In this document: in pieces, positions 22,240 through 29,392 of the stretch
Position numbering within the stretch: the stretch's first letter is position 1
Layout of the letters: each line of letters begins with the position of its first letter
Source: Candidatus Segatella intestinihominis
GTDB lineage: Bacteria > Bacteroidota > Bacteroidia > Bacteroidales > Bacteroidaceae
NCBI GenBank assembly: GCA_900548535.1
Contig: URLG01000026.1
Coordinates: forward strand, 1 to 32,804
DNA length: 32,804 nucleotides
Direction: 5' to 3'
Notes under the pieces: generated by a model
Told to the model about the DNA's origin: nothing
Databases searched by the model: none
Seen by the model: the letters and a program-made list of their open reading frames with translations, nothing else
Program-made: the position numbers and the translations under genes

Positions 22240-24462
22240 ATGATTCAAACAGTAGTAAAGCGTGACGGACGCATCGTTGGATTCAACGAACAGAAAATTA
22301 TGGCTGCAATCCGCAAAGCCATGTTGCACACCGACAAGGGTGAAGACACCAAGTTGATCGAGCAAATCACAGACCATGTATCTCAGCGTGGCAAGAGTCA
22401 GATGAATGTAGAAGCCATTCAGGACGCCATCGAGATGGAGCTGATGAAGAGTGCCCGTAAGGACGTGGCACAGCGCTACATTGCCTACCGCAACCAGCGC
22501 AACATCGCCCGCAAGGCTAAGACCAGAGACGTGTTCATGAGCATCGTGAATGCCAAGAACAATGACATCACCCGTGAAAACGCCAACATGAATGCCGACA
22601 CTCCTGCCGGCATGATGATGAAGTTTGCTTCTGAGACCACTAAACCATTCGTCGACGACTACCTCCTCTCTGAGGATGTGCGCGACGCCGTCATGCACAA
22701 CTATATCCATATCCACGACAAAGACTATTACCCTACCAAGAGTCTCACCTGCGTGCAGCACCCGCTGGACATCATCCTGAAGCACGGTTTCACCGCCGGC
22801 CACGGATCCAGCCGCCCTGCCAAGCGCATAGAGACAGCAGCCGTGCTGGCATGTATCTCACTGGAGACCTGCCAGAACGAGATGCACGGAGGTCAGGCCA
22901 TCCCAGCCTTCGACTTCTACTTGGCACCATACGTACGCATGTCGTATCAGGAAGAGGTGAAGAACCTGGAGAAGCTCTCGGGCGAAGACCTGAGCGACCT
23001 CTACGACGCACCTATCGACGACTACCTGGAGAAGCCTCTCGACGGACTGGAGGGCAGAGCTCGCCTGGAGCAGCATGCCATCAACAAGACCGTGAACCGT
23101 GTACACCAGGCGATGGAGGCATTCATCCACAACATGAACACCATCCACTCTCGTGGCGGTAACCAGGTGGTATTCTCCAGCATCAACTATGGTACCGACA
23201 CAAGCGCCGAGGGTCGTTGCATCATGCGCGAGATCCTGCAGAGCACCTACCAGGGCGTGGGCAATGGCGAGACTGCCATCTTCCCTATCCAGATATGGAA
23301 GAAGAAGAGAGGCGTCAACTATCTGCCAGAGGACCGCAACTACGACCTCTACCAGCTTGCCTGCAAGGTAACAGCTCGCCGATTCTTCCCTAACTTCCTG
23401 AACCTGGACGCCACCTTCAACCAGAACGAGAAGTGGCGTGCTGATGACCCTGAGCGCTACAAGTGGGAGATCGCTACCATGGGCTGCCGCACCCGAGTAT
23501 TTGAGGACCGCTGGGGCGAGAAGACCAGCATCGCTCGTGGCAACCTGAGCTTCTCTACCATCAACATCGTGAAGCTCGCCATCGAGTGCATGGGCATCGA
23601 GGACGAGAAGCAGCGCATCGACATGTTCTTTGCCAAGCTCGACAATATCCTCGACATCACAGCCAAGCAGCTGGACGAGCGCTTCCAGTTCCAGAAGACA
23701 GCCATGGCCAAGCAGTTCCCTCTCCTGATGAAGTATCTCTGGGTGGGCGCAGAGAACCTGAAGCCAGAGGAGACCATCGAGAGCGTGATCAACCACGGCA
23801 CCCTGGGCATCGGCTTCATAGGACTGGCAGAGTGCCTCAAGGCGCTCATCGGCAAGCACCACGGAGAGAGCGAGAAGGCGCAGGAGCTGGGCTTGAAGAT
23901 CATCACCTATATGAGAGACCGTGCCAACGAGTTTAGCGAGCAATATCACCACAACTACTCTATCCTCGCCACACCAGCCGAGGGCTTGAGCGGCAAGTTT
24001 ACCAAGAAGGACAGAAAGCAGTTTGGCATCATCCCAGGCGTTACCGACCGTGACTACTATACCAATAGTAACCACGTGCCAGTATACTACAAGTGTACCG
24101 CCCTGCAGAAGGCTAAGATCGAGGCTCCTTACCACGACCTGACCCGTGGCGGCCACATCTTCTATGTAGAGATAGATGGCGACGCTACCCACAACCCTTC
24201 TGTCATCGCCAGCGTAGTGGACATGATGGATAAGTACAACATGGGCTATGGTTCGGTGAACCACAACCGCAACCGCTGCCTGGACTGCGGCTACGAGAAT
24301 GCTGACGCCGAGCTTGAGGTATGTCCTAAGTGTGGCAGCCACCACATCGACAAGTTGCAGCGCATCACCGGCTACCTGGTAGGTACCACCGACCGCTGGA
24401 ACAGTGGCAAGTTGGCTGAGCTTCACGATCGTGTAACCCACATCGACTCACCAAAGAAGTAA
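22240..24462 (+). CDS. nrdD: Anaerobic ribonucleoside-triphosphate reductase (class III)
   Basis: Makes deoxyribonucleotides without oxygen, using a glycyl radical. The 740-aa protein has an N-terminal ATP-cone (VVKRDGRIVGFNEQKIMAAI) for allosteric control, then the ten-stranded barrel with DKDYYPTKSLTCVQHP and SRGGNQVVFSSINYGTD. A C-terminal zinc site has C680, C683, C695 and C698, and the glycyl radical site is RITGYLVG (G711). All expected key residues are visible and the length is normal. nrdG lies 238 bp downstream across an unusual inverted heptamer array. Codon use is strongly GC-rich at third positions, as in highly expressed genes. Confidence 0.95.
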   Translation: MIQTVVKRDGRIVGFNEQKIMAAIRKAMLHTDKGEDTKLIEQITDHVSQRGKSQMNVEAIQDAIEMELMKSARKDVAQRYIAYRNQRNIARKAKTRDVFMSIVNAKNNDITRENANMNADTPAGMMMKFASETTKPFVDDYLLSEDVRDAVMHNYIHIHDKDYYPTKSLTCVQHPLDIILKHGFTAGHGSSRPAKRIETAAVLACISLETCQNEMHGGQAIPAFDFYLAPYVRMSYQEEVKNLEKLSGEDLSDLYDAPIDDYLEKPLDGLEGRARLEQHAINKTVNRVHQAMEAFIHNMNTIHSRGGNQVVFSSINYGTDTSAEGRCIMREILQSTYQGVGNGETAIFPIQIWKKKRGVNYLPEDRNYDLYQLACKVTARRFFPNFLNLDATFNQNEKWRADDPERYKWEIATMGCRTRVFEDRWGEKTSIARGNLSFSTINIVKLAIECMGIEDEKQRIDMFFAKLDNILDITAKQLDERFQFQKTAMAKQFPLLMKYLWVGAENLKPEETIESVINHGTLGIGFIGLAECLKALIGKHHGESEKAQELGLKIITYMRDRANEFSEQYHHNYSILATPAEGLSGKFTKKDRKQFGIIPGVTDRDYYTNSNHVPVYYKCTALQKAKIEAPYHDLTRGGHIFYVEIDGDATHNPSVIASVVDMMDKYNMGYGSVNHNRNRCLDCGYENADAELEVCPKCGSHHIDKLQRITGYLVGTTDRWNSGKLAELHDRVTHIDSPKK

Positions 24463-24466
24463 TATA

Positions 24467-24697
24467 AGTTAGGAGTTAGGAGTTGGGAGTTAGGAGTTAG
24501 GAGTTAGGAGTTGGGAGTTGAGAGTTAGGAGTTAGGAGTTAGGAGTTAGGAGTTAAATGTTAGATGTAAAAGTGGATACCTTTGGACTGAAAGGCAACTC
24601 CAAACTCCTCACTCCTAACTCCTCACTCCTCACTCCTCACTCCTAACTCCTAACTCCTAACTCCTAACTCCAAACTCCTAACTCCTAACTCCAAACT
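24467..24697. repeat. Inverted pair of AGTTAGG heptamer arrays between nrdD and nrdG
   Basis: About twelve AGTTAGG-type units (24467-24555) are followed by a 40-bp spacer and about fourteen units of the reverse complement (CTCCTAA type, 24596-24697). Transcribed, the two arms could form a hairpin of up to roughly 90 bp. The spacer contains TACCTTTG (24577-24584), a possible -7 box for nrdG. The right arm ends only a few bases before the nrdG ATG. Confidence 0.9.
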
Positions 24698-24700
24698 AAA

Positions 24701-25216
24701 ATGATTAGTATATTAAATGTAGTACACGATACAATGGTAGATGGTCCTGGCTTCAGGACCTCTATCTATTGTGCCGGTTGCCCCAACCACTGCCCAGAGT
24801 GCCACAATCCCCAGTCATGGGACATCAATCATGGCACGATGACCAGCACGGAGGAGCTGATGAAGGAAATCATGGATGATCCCTTCGCCAATGTTACCTT
24901 CTCGGGCGGCGACCCGATGTTTCAGGCAGAGGGCTTCGCTGAGTTGGCACGCGCCATCCGAGAGCAGAGCCAGAAGACCATCTGGTGCTTCACGGGCTAT
25001 CTCTTTGAGAACCTGGTGAAGAACCCCAAGCAGCTGGAGCTCCTGAAGCTCATCGACGTGTTGGTGGATGGTCCCTTCGTCAAGGCGAAGCACGACCCCG
25101 ACCTCTTCTTCCGAGGCAGCAGCAACCAGCGCATCATCAACGTACAGAAATCCCTCAAAGAAGGCAAGGTGGTAGAACTCCATCTGACAAAAGAAAATCC
25201 GAACCCAGTGCTCTAA
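24701..25216 (+). CDS. nrdG: Anaerobic ribonucleotide reductase activating protein (radical SAM)
   Basis: Generates the glycyl radical on NrdD from S-adenosylmethionine through a 4Fe-4S cluster. The predicted protein has 171 aa. The cluster-binding CX3CX2C motif is C27, C31, C34 (CPNHCPEC), preceded by DGPGFRTSIYCAGC. The SAM-contacting GGDP-type motif is TFSGGDPMF, and VDGPFV follows in the C-terminal half. It is paired with nrdD as usual but separated by 238 bp of inverted repeats, so its expression may depend on that structure or on a promoter inside it. A terminator overlaps the last codons. Confidence 0.93.
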   Translation: MISILNVVHDTMVDGPGFRTSIYCAGCPNHCPECHNPQSWDINHGTMTSTEELMKEIMDDPFANVTFSGGDPMFQAEGFAELARAIREQSQKTIWCFTGYLFENLVKNPKQLELLKLIDVLVDGPFVKAKHDPDLFFRGSSNQRIINVQKSLKEGKVVELHLTKENPNPVL

Positions 25217-25238
25217 GCACCGAGTTCGGATTTTTTTC
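25196..25238 (+). terminator. Terminator overlapping the 3' end of nrdG
   Basis: AATCCGAAC (25196-25204) pairs with GTTCGGATT (25224-25232), with inner GTGC/GCAC pairing, and is followed by T-residues. The left arm lies inside the nrdG coding sequence. Confidence 0.88.
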
Positions 25239-25261
25239 ATATCTCCCCAACGCCGTCAGGC

Positions 25262-25315
25262 TAATTCTTAATTATTAATTCTTAATTATTAATTCTTAAT
25301 TATTAATTATTAATT
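25262..25315. repeat. TTAATTA/TTAATTC heptamer array overlapping the folK end
   Basis: Seven to eight 7-nt units lie between the convergent nrdG and folK genes. The last seven codons of folK, including its stop, fall within the array. Confidence 0.85.
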
Positions 25316-25685
25316 CCCCCATGAGTTCCTGGATATAGTCTCGCTCCCAGTCCTGCTCATGGCATCGCTCCTCGCCAAAGAGCAGCAGGTCCAGGTCCAT
25401 GGCTATGCTACCCATGTGGCTGGCAGCCGCCGTGCGCCCACATTTGCGCTCTATATTCTTCAGCGCCAGGTTCACCTTCTCCTTGCCCACGCGCGTATAA
25501 CCCACGGCTATCGCATTGAGAAACTTATCCGAATGGTGCATGCCGATGGGCTCCGTCCATACGCTGCGGCTAAAACTCATCTCTCCGAAAGTCTTCTCCA
25601 ACCACTCCCTGGCATGGTCAAAGTTGGCTTTTTGGTCCACGTTCGAACCCATAGCTATGATGATTCTTGTCTTGTTCTTCTCCAT
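25296..25685 (-). CDS. folK: 6-hydroxymethyl-7,8-dihydropterin pyrophosphokinase (HPPK)
   Basis: Folate pathway enzyme that transfers pyrophosphate from ATP to the pterin; cytoplasmic. A 129-aa protein from MEKNKTRIIIAMGSN; the ATG at 25733 is upstream of the promoter and rejected. Motifs: IIIAMGSNVDQKANF at the start, SRSVWTEPIGM, FLNAIAVGYT, ERKCGRT and MDLDLLLFG (metal-binding aspartates). The usual HPPK is about 160 aa; this one lacks the longer C-terminal part after DLDLLL. Its last residues (GELIINN) are coded by the TTAATTA heptamer array. It may be a compact Bacteroidetes form or a version trimmed by repeat insertion. Confidence 0.82.
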   Translation of the reverse strand: MEKNKTRIIIAMGSNVDQKANFDHAREWLEKTFGEMSFSRSVWTEPIGMHHSDKFLNAIAVGYTRVGKEKVNLALKNIERKCGRTAAASHMGSIAMDLDLLLFGEERCHEQDWERDYIQELMGELIINN

Positions 25686-25704
25686 TGTATAACATTTTCT
25701 TATA

Positions 25705-25763
25705 CAAAGATAATAAAAAATATATAAAAACAAACAAGTTATCCAGTTTTTTTATTATTTTTG
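25705..25763. promoter_or_regulatory. Divergent promoters of folK and the glucosaminidase gene
   Basis: Minus strand: TTTG (25734-25731) and TATCTTTG (25712-25705) drive folK. Plus strand: TATTTTTG (25756-25763) ends only 4 nt before the ATG at 25768, so the transcript of the glucosaminidase gene is expected to be leaderless or nearly so. Confidence 0.68.
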
Positions 25764-25767
25764 CACT

Positions 25768-26694
25768 ATGAATCGACTTAAAGCATATATCGTGGGCATC
25801 CTGCTGCTCATCAGTGCCTCCCAAGCCACGGCACAGATGCGCTGGAACCAAGCCTACCAGACATACATCAACCAGTACAAGGATCTAGCCATCGAGCAGA
25901 TGCTTCGTTACCACATACCTGCCAGCATCACCCTAGCACAGGGACTCTTTGAGAGCGCTGCCGGCAGGAGCGACCTCGTGCGCCAGGGCAACAACCACTT
26001 TGGCATCAAGTGCCACAACTGGACGGGTCCCACACAGTATCACGACGATGATGCCCGGGGCGAATGCTTCCGAGTGTATCAGGACGCCCGAGAGAGCTAT
26101 GAGGACCACAGCAAGTTCCTCTCCCGCCAGCCCCGCTACGCCCGCCTATTCCAGCTGAGCCAACAGAACTACAAGGGATGGGCACACGGACTGAAGCAGT
26201 GTGGCTATGCCACCAACCCACAGTATGCCACCAAGTTGATACAGCTCATCGAGCTCTACAAGCTCTACAACTATGACAAGGCGAAACGCTACGACCGATT
26301 CATGGCAGAGCACAGCGGCACAGACCAGCCTATCAACGCCCAGGGACTATTGCACCCTATCCATCGATTCAACGACAACTACTATCTCGTGGCTCGTGAG
26401 GGCGATACCTTCAAGAGCCTGAGCAAGGAAGTGGACATCAGCTGGCGCAAGCTGGCACGCTACAATGAGCGCGACAAGCACGACGTGCTGCACAAGGGCG
26501 ACATCATCTATCTGAAGAAGAAACGCAAGAAGGCGCCCAAGCAGTACAAGAAGCGACCTCACGTGGTGCAGGCTGGCGAGAGCATGTATACCATCGCCCA
26601 GAAGTATGGCATACGCATCGAAAGCCTCTACAAGATGAACAAGCTGATGCCTAGCTACCAGATACGCATAGGCGACAAGCTCAGAGTAAGGTAG
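25768..26694 (+). CDS. Glucosaminidase (GH73-like) with C-terminal LysM repeats
   Basis: A cell wall hydrolase or remodelling enzyme of 308 aa, exported by a signal peptide (MNRLKAYIVGILLLISASQA, cleaved near ATAQ). Residues 30-170 form the glucosaminidase/FlgJ-like domain: YHIPASITLAQGLFESAAG with the catalytic glutamate of the LFESAAG segment, then NNHFGIKCHNWTGP and GWAHGLKQCGYATNP. The C-terminal half has two LysM-like peptidoglycan-binding units (YLVAREGDTFKSLSKEV and HVVQAGESMYTIAQKYGI) separated by a very basic stretch, KKKRKKAPKQYKKR. An M64 peptidase gene follows after 69 bp containing a small hairpin. Confidence 0.88.
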   Translation: MNRLKAYIVGILLLISASQATAQMRWNQAYQTYINQYKDLAIEQMLRYHIPASITLAQGLFESAAGRSDLVRQGNNHFGIKCHNWTGPTQYHDDDARGECFRVYQDARESYEDHSKFLSRQPRYARLFQLSQQNYKGWAHGLKQCGYATNPQYATKLIQLIELYKLYNYDKAKRYDRFMAEHSGTDQPINAQGLLHPIHRFNDNYYLVAREGDTFKSLSKEVDISWRKLARYNERDKHDVLHKGDIIYLKKKRKKAPKQYKKRPHVVQAGESMYTIAQKYGIRIESLYKMNKLMPSYQIRIGDKLRVR

Positions 26695-26705
26695 AAATAC
26701 TGGGA

Positions 26706-26726
26706 GGGCAGGTTTGTTACCTGCCC
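26706..26726. other. Small intergenic hairpin
   Basis: GGGCAGGT (26706-26713) and ACCTGCCC (26719-26726) form a perfect 8-bp stem with a 5-nt loop between two same-strand genes. It has no T-run, so it resembles a REP-like unit or an mRNA stability element. Confidence 0.5.
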
Positions 26727-26763
26727 AATCAGCAAGATTTCATATAAAAAAAACAAACTAAAT

Positions 26764-28062
26764 ATGAAGAAGAAGAAGAAAATATTGATTTCCCTAGCCA
26801 CCCTGGCACTGCTGATGGCACCATGCAAGATGGCAGCACAAAACTTTGATGACTATTTCGTAGACAAGACACTGCGCGTGGACTACATCTTTGCCGGCAA
26901 CCGCGACAAGCAGATAATAGCCGTAGACGAGCTCAACGTGATGCCACGCTGGTATGGCAAGAAGCAGCGCCTGAGCGAACTGCCAGTGGAAGGCAACGGC
27001 CAGATTACCGTGCGCGACCATCATTCGGGCAAGGTCATCTATCGCAACTCCTTCAGCACCCTCTTTCAGGAATGGCTCTCCTATCCTGAGTCGGAGCACA
27101 ACACCCAGAGCTTCGAGAACGTATTCCTGGTGCCTATGCCTAAGGACACCGTAGACATCACCCTGGACCTGTGCAACAACCGCCGAGAGATCATGACCTC
27201 GCTCACACACCAGGTGGCTCCCAAGGACATCCTGATTCACCACAAGGGCGAGCACCCTACACCATACGTCACCCTGCAGCAGGCAGCCGACACCACCAAG
27301 TGCATCCACATCGCCTACGTGGCTGAGGGCTACACCGAGGCAGAGATGCCTATCTTCCTCAAGGACGCTCAGGATGCCACCGATGCCATCTTTGCCCACG
27401 AGCCCTTCAAGAGCATGAAGGACAGATTCAACATCGTGGCAGTGAAGTCGCCTTCCGAGGAAAGCGGACCTAGCGAGCCTGGCAAGGGCATCTGGCACAA
27501 GACGGCGCTGATGTCCAACTTCGACACCTTCTACAGCGACCGCTACCTCACCACCCTGCATCTCAAGACCCTCCACGACTGGCTTGCCGGAACCCCATAC
27601 GAGCACATCATCGTGCTGGTAAACTCTGAGAGATATGGTGGCGGCGGCATCCTCAACTCATACAACCTGACCACCTGCCACCAAAAATGGTTCCGCCCAG
27701 TGGTGGTACACGAGTTTGGTCACTCCTTCGCCGGACTGGCCGACGAATACGCCTACGAGACCGAGGAAGTGCCTATGTATCCTCACGATGTGGAGCCATG
27801 GGAGAAGAACATCACCACGCTGGTAGACTTCCATGGAAAATGGGAGAACATGATCAAGAAGGGCACCAAGACCCCTACGCCACTCTCCAAGAAAGAGAAG
27901 GAAGCCGTGAGCAAAGTGGGACTCTTCGAGGGTGCGGGCTACAGCCCTAAGGGCGTGTACAGAGGCGTGCAAGACTGCCGCATGCGCATCAATGAGACCC
28001 CAGAGTTCTGCCCAGTGTGCCACGGAGCCTTGCAGGACATCATCGACTTCTATACCAAGTAA
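26764..28062 (+). CDS. M64-family (IgA peptidase-like) zinc metallopeptidase
   Basis: A 432-aa exported peptidase: lysine-rich N-terminus, hydrophobic signal segment (ISLATLALLMAPC), cleavage near MAAQ. The N-terminal domain (about 25-170) is the beta-rich M64 N-domain; the catalytic domain follows with IAYVAEGYTEAEMP and FNIVAVKSPSEESGPSEP. The zinc motif is HEFGHSFAGLADEY (H316, E317, H320 and probably D327). The prototype of M64 cleaves immunoglobulin A, but most Bacteroidetes members have no known substrate. The conserved cysteine pair CPVC lies near the C-terminus. The gene sits with a cell wall enzyme upstream. Confidence 0.88.
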   Translation: MKKKKKILISLATLALLMAPCKMAAQNFDDYFVDKTLRVDYIFAGNRDKQIIAVDELNVMPRWYGKKQRLSELPVEGNGQITVRDHHSGKVIYRNSFSTLFQEWLSYPESEHNTQSFENVFLVPMPKDTVDITLDLCNNRREIMTSLTHQVAPKDILIHHKGEHPTPYVTLQQAADTTKCIHIAYVAEGYTEAEMPIFLKDAQDATDAIFAHEPFKSMKDRFNIVAVKSPSEESGPSEPGKGIWHKTALMSNFDTFYSDRYLTTLHLKTLHDWLAGTPYEHIIVLVNSERYGGGGILNSYNLTTCHQKWFRPVVVHEFGHSFAGLADEYAYETEEVPMYPHDVEPWEKNITTLVDFHGKWENMIKKGTKTPTPLSKKEKEAVSKVGLFEGAGYSPKGVYRGVQDCRMRINETPEFCPVCHGALQDIIDFYTK

Positions 28063-28068
28063 AAAAGA

Positions 28069-28191
28069 GTTAGGAACAAGAAGCAGGAGCTAGGAGTTAG
28101 AAGTAAGAGTTAGGTGTTTTTAGGCACGGATTACACGGATTACACGGATTTTTCATATCCAAGGTGCAAGAAGAGTAATCATAAATTTCAA
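28069..28191 (+). repeat. Composite intergenic repeat before cdd
   Basis: A degenerate AGTTAGG array (28069-28115) is followed by TAGGCACGGATTACACGGATT with an extra 9-nt CACGGATTA unit (28121-28153), then AGTAATCATAAATTTCAA (28174-28191). The order matches the element at 12948-13031. Confidence 0.85.
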
Positions 28192-28222
28192 ATCTCAATT
28201 TTCAAATCTCAAATCATAAAGT

Positions 28223-28705
28223 ATGAAAGAGAAGACCTTGAATATACAATACTCGGTGGCTCAGCTAGGTGAACTGAGCCCTGAGGAACAAGAGCTGGTG
28301 AAGAAAGCGATGGCTGCCACCGACAATTCGTATGCCAACTACAGCCACTTCCATGTGGGAGCCGCCTGCCTCTTAGCCGACGGCAGAATCGTGATAGGCG
28401 CCAACCAGGAGAATGCTGCCTTCCCATCAGGTCTCTGTGCCGAGCGCAGTGCCATCTTCGCCGCCCAGAGCAATTATCCAGAGCAGCCCATCACCACCCT
28501 GGCGATAGCTGCCCGCAATGAGCACGGCTTCCTCAAGAGCCCCATCTCGCCTTGCGGTGCCTGCCGACAAGTGATACTGGAGATAGAGGACCGCTATAAG
28601 CAGCCTGTTCGCATCCTGCTCTATGGCGAGGACGGCACCTATTGCTTCCGCAGCGTCAAGGACCTCCTCCCCTTCTCTTTCGTGGATGCCAACATGAAGG
28701 AATAA
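28223..28705 (+). CDS. cdd: Cytidine deaminase
   Basis: Zinc enzyme that deaminates cytidine and deoxycytidine to uridine forms in pyrimidine salvage; cytoplasmic. The 160-aa protein has the small homotetrameric form's landmarks: YSHFHVGAACL at about residue 40, C72-A-E74 (CAERSAIF, with the catalytic glutamate) and C111/C114 in SPCGACRQV for the zinc. Here C72 replaces the histidine found in the long form. It is placed at the end of a plus-strand run and converges with the TPR gene. The region before it is the composite repeat, so its promoter is unclear. Confidence 0.92.
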   Translation: MKEKTLNIQYSVAQLGELSPEEQELVKKAMAATDNSYANYSHFHVGAACLLADGRIVIGANQENAAFPSGLCAERSAIFAAQSNYPEQPITTLAIAARNEHGFLKSPISPCGACRQVILEIEDRYKQPVRILLYGEDGTYCFRSVKDLLPFSFVDANMKE

Positions 28706-28726
28706 AAAACACTTCTTGCTTATTTT

Positions 28727-29389
28727 TTACCTCAATCCATTGATCATATTTCTGATTTGTGCGATGCGAGCTTTCATATCAGGCGTGTTGCGATACTCAA
28801 GATAGCCAGCCAGCGACTGCTCGAAGCATTCTTTGGCTCGCTTCATCTCTTGCAGCATCTCTTCCCTCTGCCCTTTCTCCAATTCCTTAGCCTTGTAGAG
28901 ATGGCAGAAACCCAAGCGATAGTAGGCATCGGGGCGCTCATTGTCGTGGCAGATGGGCAACATCTGCTCATAGAGCGGTATCGCCTCCTTATAGCGTTGC
29001 AGCAGGAAGTGGCTCTCGCCATCCATCCAACAATACAGCGAACGCTCCTGCGGTGCAAAACCCGCCAGCTGGGGTATCGCCTCATCCAGCAACTGGATGG
29101 CTTGCTCATACTCCCACTCATAATAATAGCACACACCCAGGTAGGCCTTGTAGCGAGGATTGAGCCTATAGCGCTTGTTGAGCGGTTGCAATATCAGCAG
29201 GCACTCATGATACTTCTGTGAGGTGAAGTAATCTATCGCCTTAGCCAGCTGCTCGGCATCCACCTGCTTCTGCCCAACTTCCGAAACAAACCTGCCCTCC
29301 CAGCATGGCTTGCCTGCCCAACAACAACAGGAATGCCCCACAAAAAAGAAAGCACCGAGCATGAATACTATATATTTTCCCCCCTTCAC
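28727..29389 (-). CDS. Exported TPR-repeat protein
   Basis: A 220-aa protein with an N-terminal hydrophobic signal segment (KYIVFMLGAFFFVGHSC) followed by a cysteine-rich patch (CCCWAGKPCW). Helical TPR-like repeats fill most of the rest: AKAIDYFTSQKYHECLLIL, RYKAYLGVCYYYEWEYEQAI, SLYCWMDGESHFLLQRYKEAI, and DAYYRLGFCHLYKAKELEKG. Such repeats bind partner proteins. It begins 3 nt after the stop of the upstream lipoprotein gene, so the two are co-transcribed and may work together at the cell envelope. No enzymatic motif is seen. Confidence 0.8.
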   Translation of the reverse strand: MKGGKYIVFMLGAFFFVGHSCCCWAGKPCWEGRFVSEVGQKQVDAEQLAKAIDYFTSQKYHECLLILQPLNKRYRLNPRYKAYLGVCYYYEWEYEQAIQLLDEAIPQLAGFAPQERSLYCWMDGESHFLLQRYKEAIPLYEQMLPICHDNERPDAYYRLGFCHLYKAKELEKGQREEMLQEMKRAKECFEQSLAGYLEYRNTPDMKARIAQIRNMINGLR

Positions 29390-29392
29390 AGT

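Noticed and set aside
22858..24441. Very long antisense open frame (527 codons) opposite nrdD
   Set aside because: It results from the strong GC-rich third-position bias of nrdD; the sense protein has all family motifs and the antisense product resembles nothing. The same applies to antisense frames in the hydroxyacid dehydrogenase, SLC13 transporter and M64 genes.
24467..24697. CRISPR or integron-like array
   Set aside because: The units are only 7 nt long with no spacers; it is simple tandem repeat DNA in two orientations.
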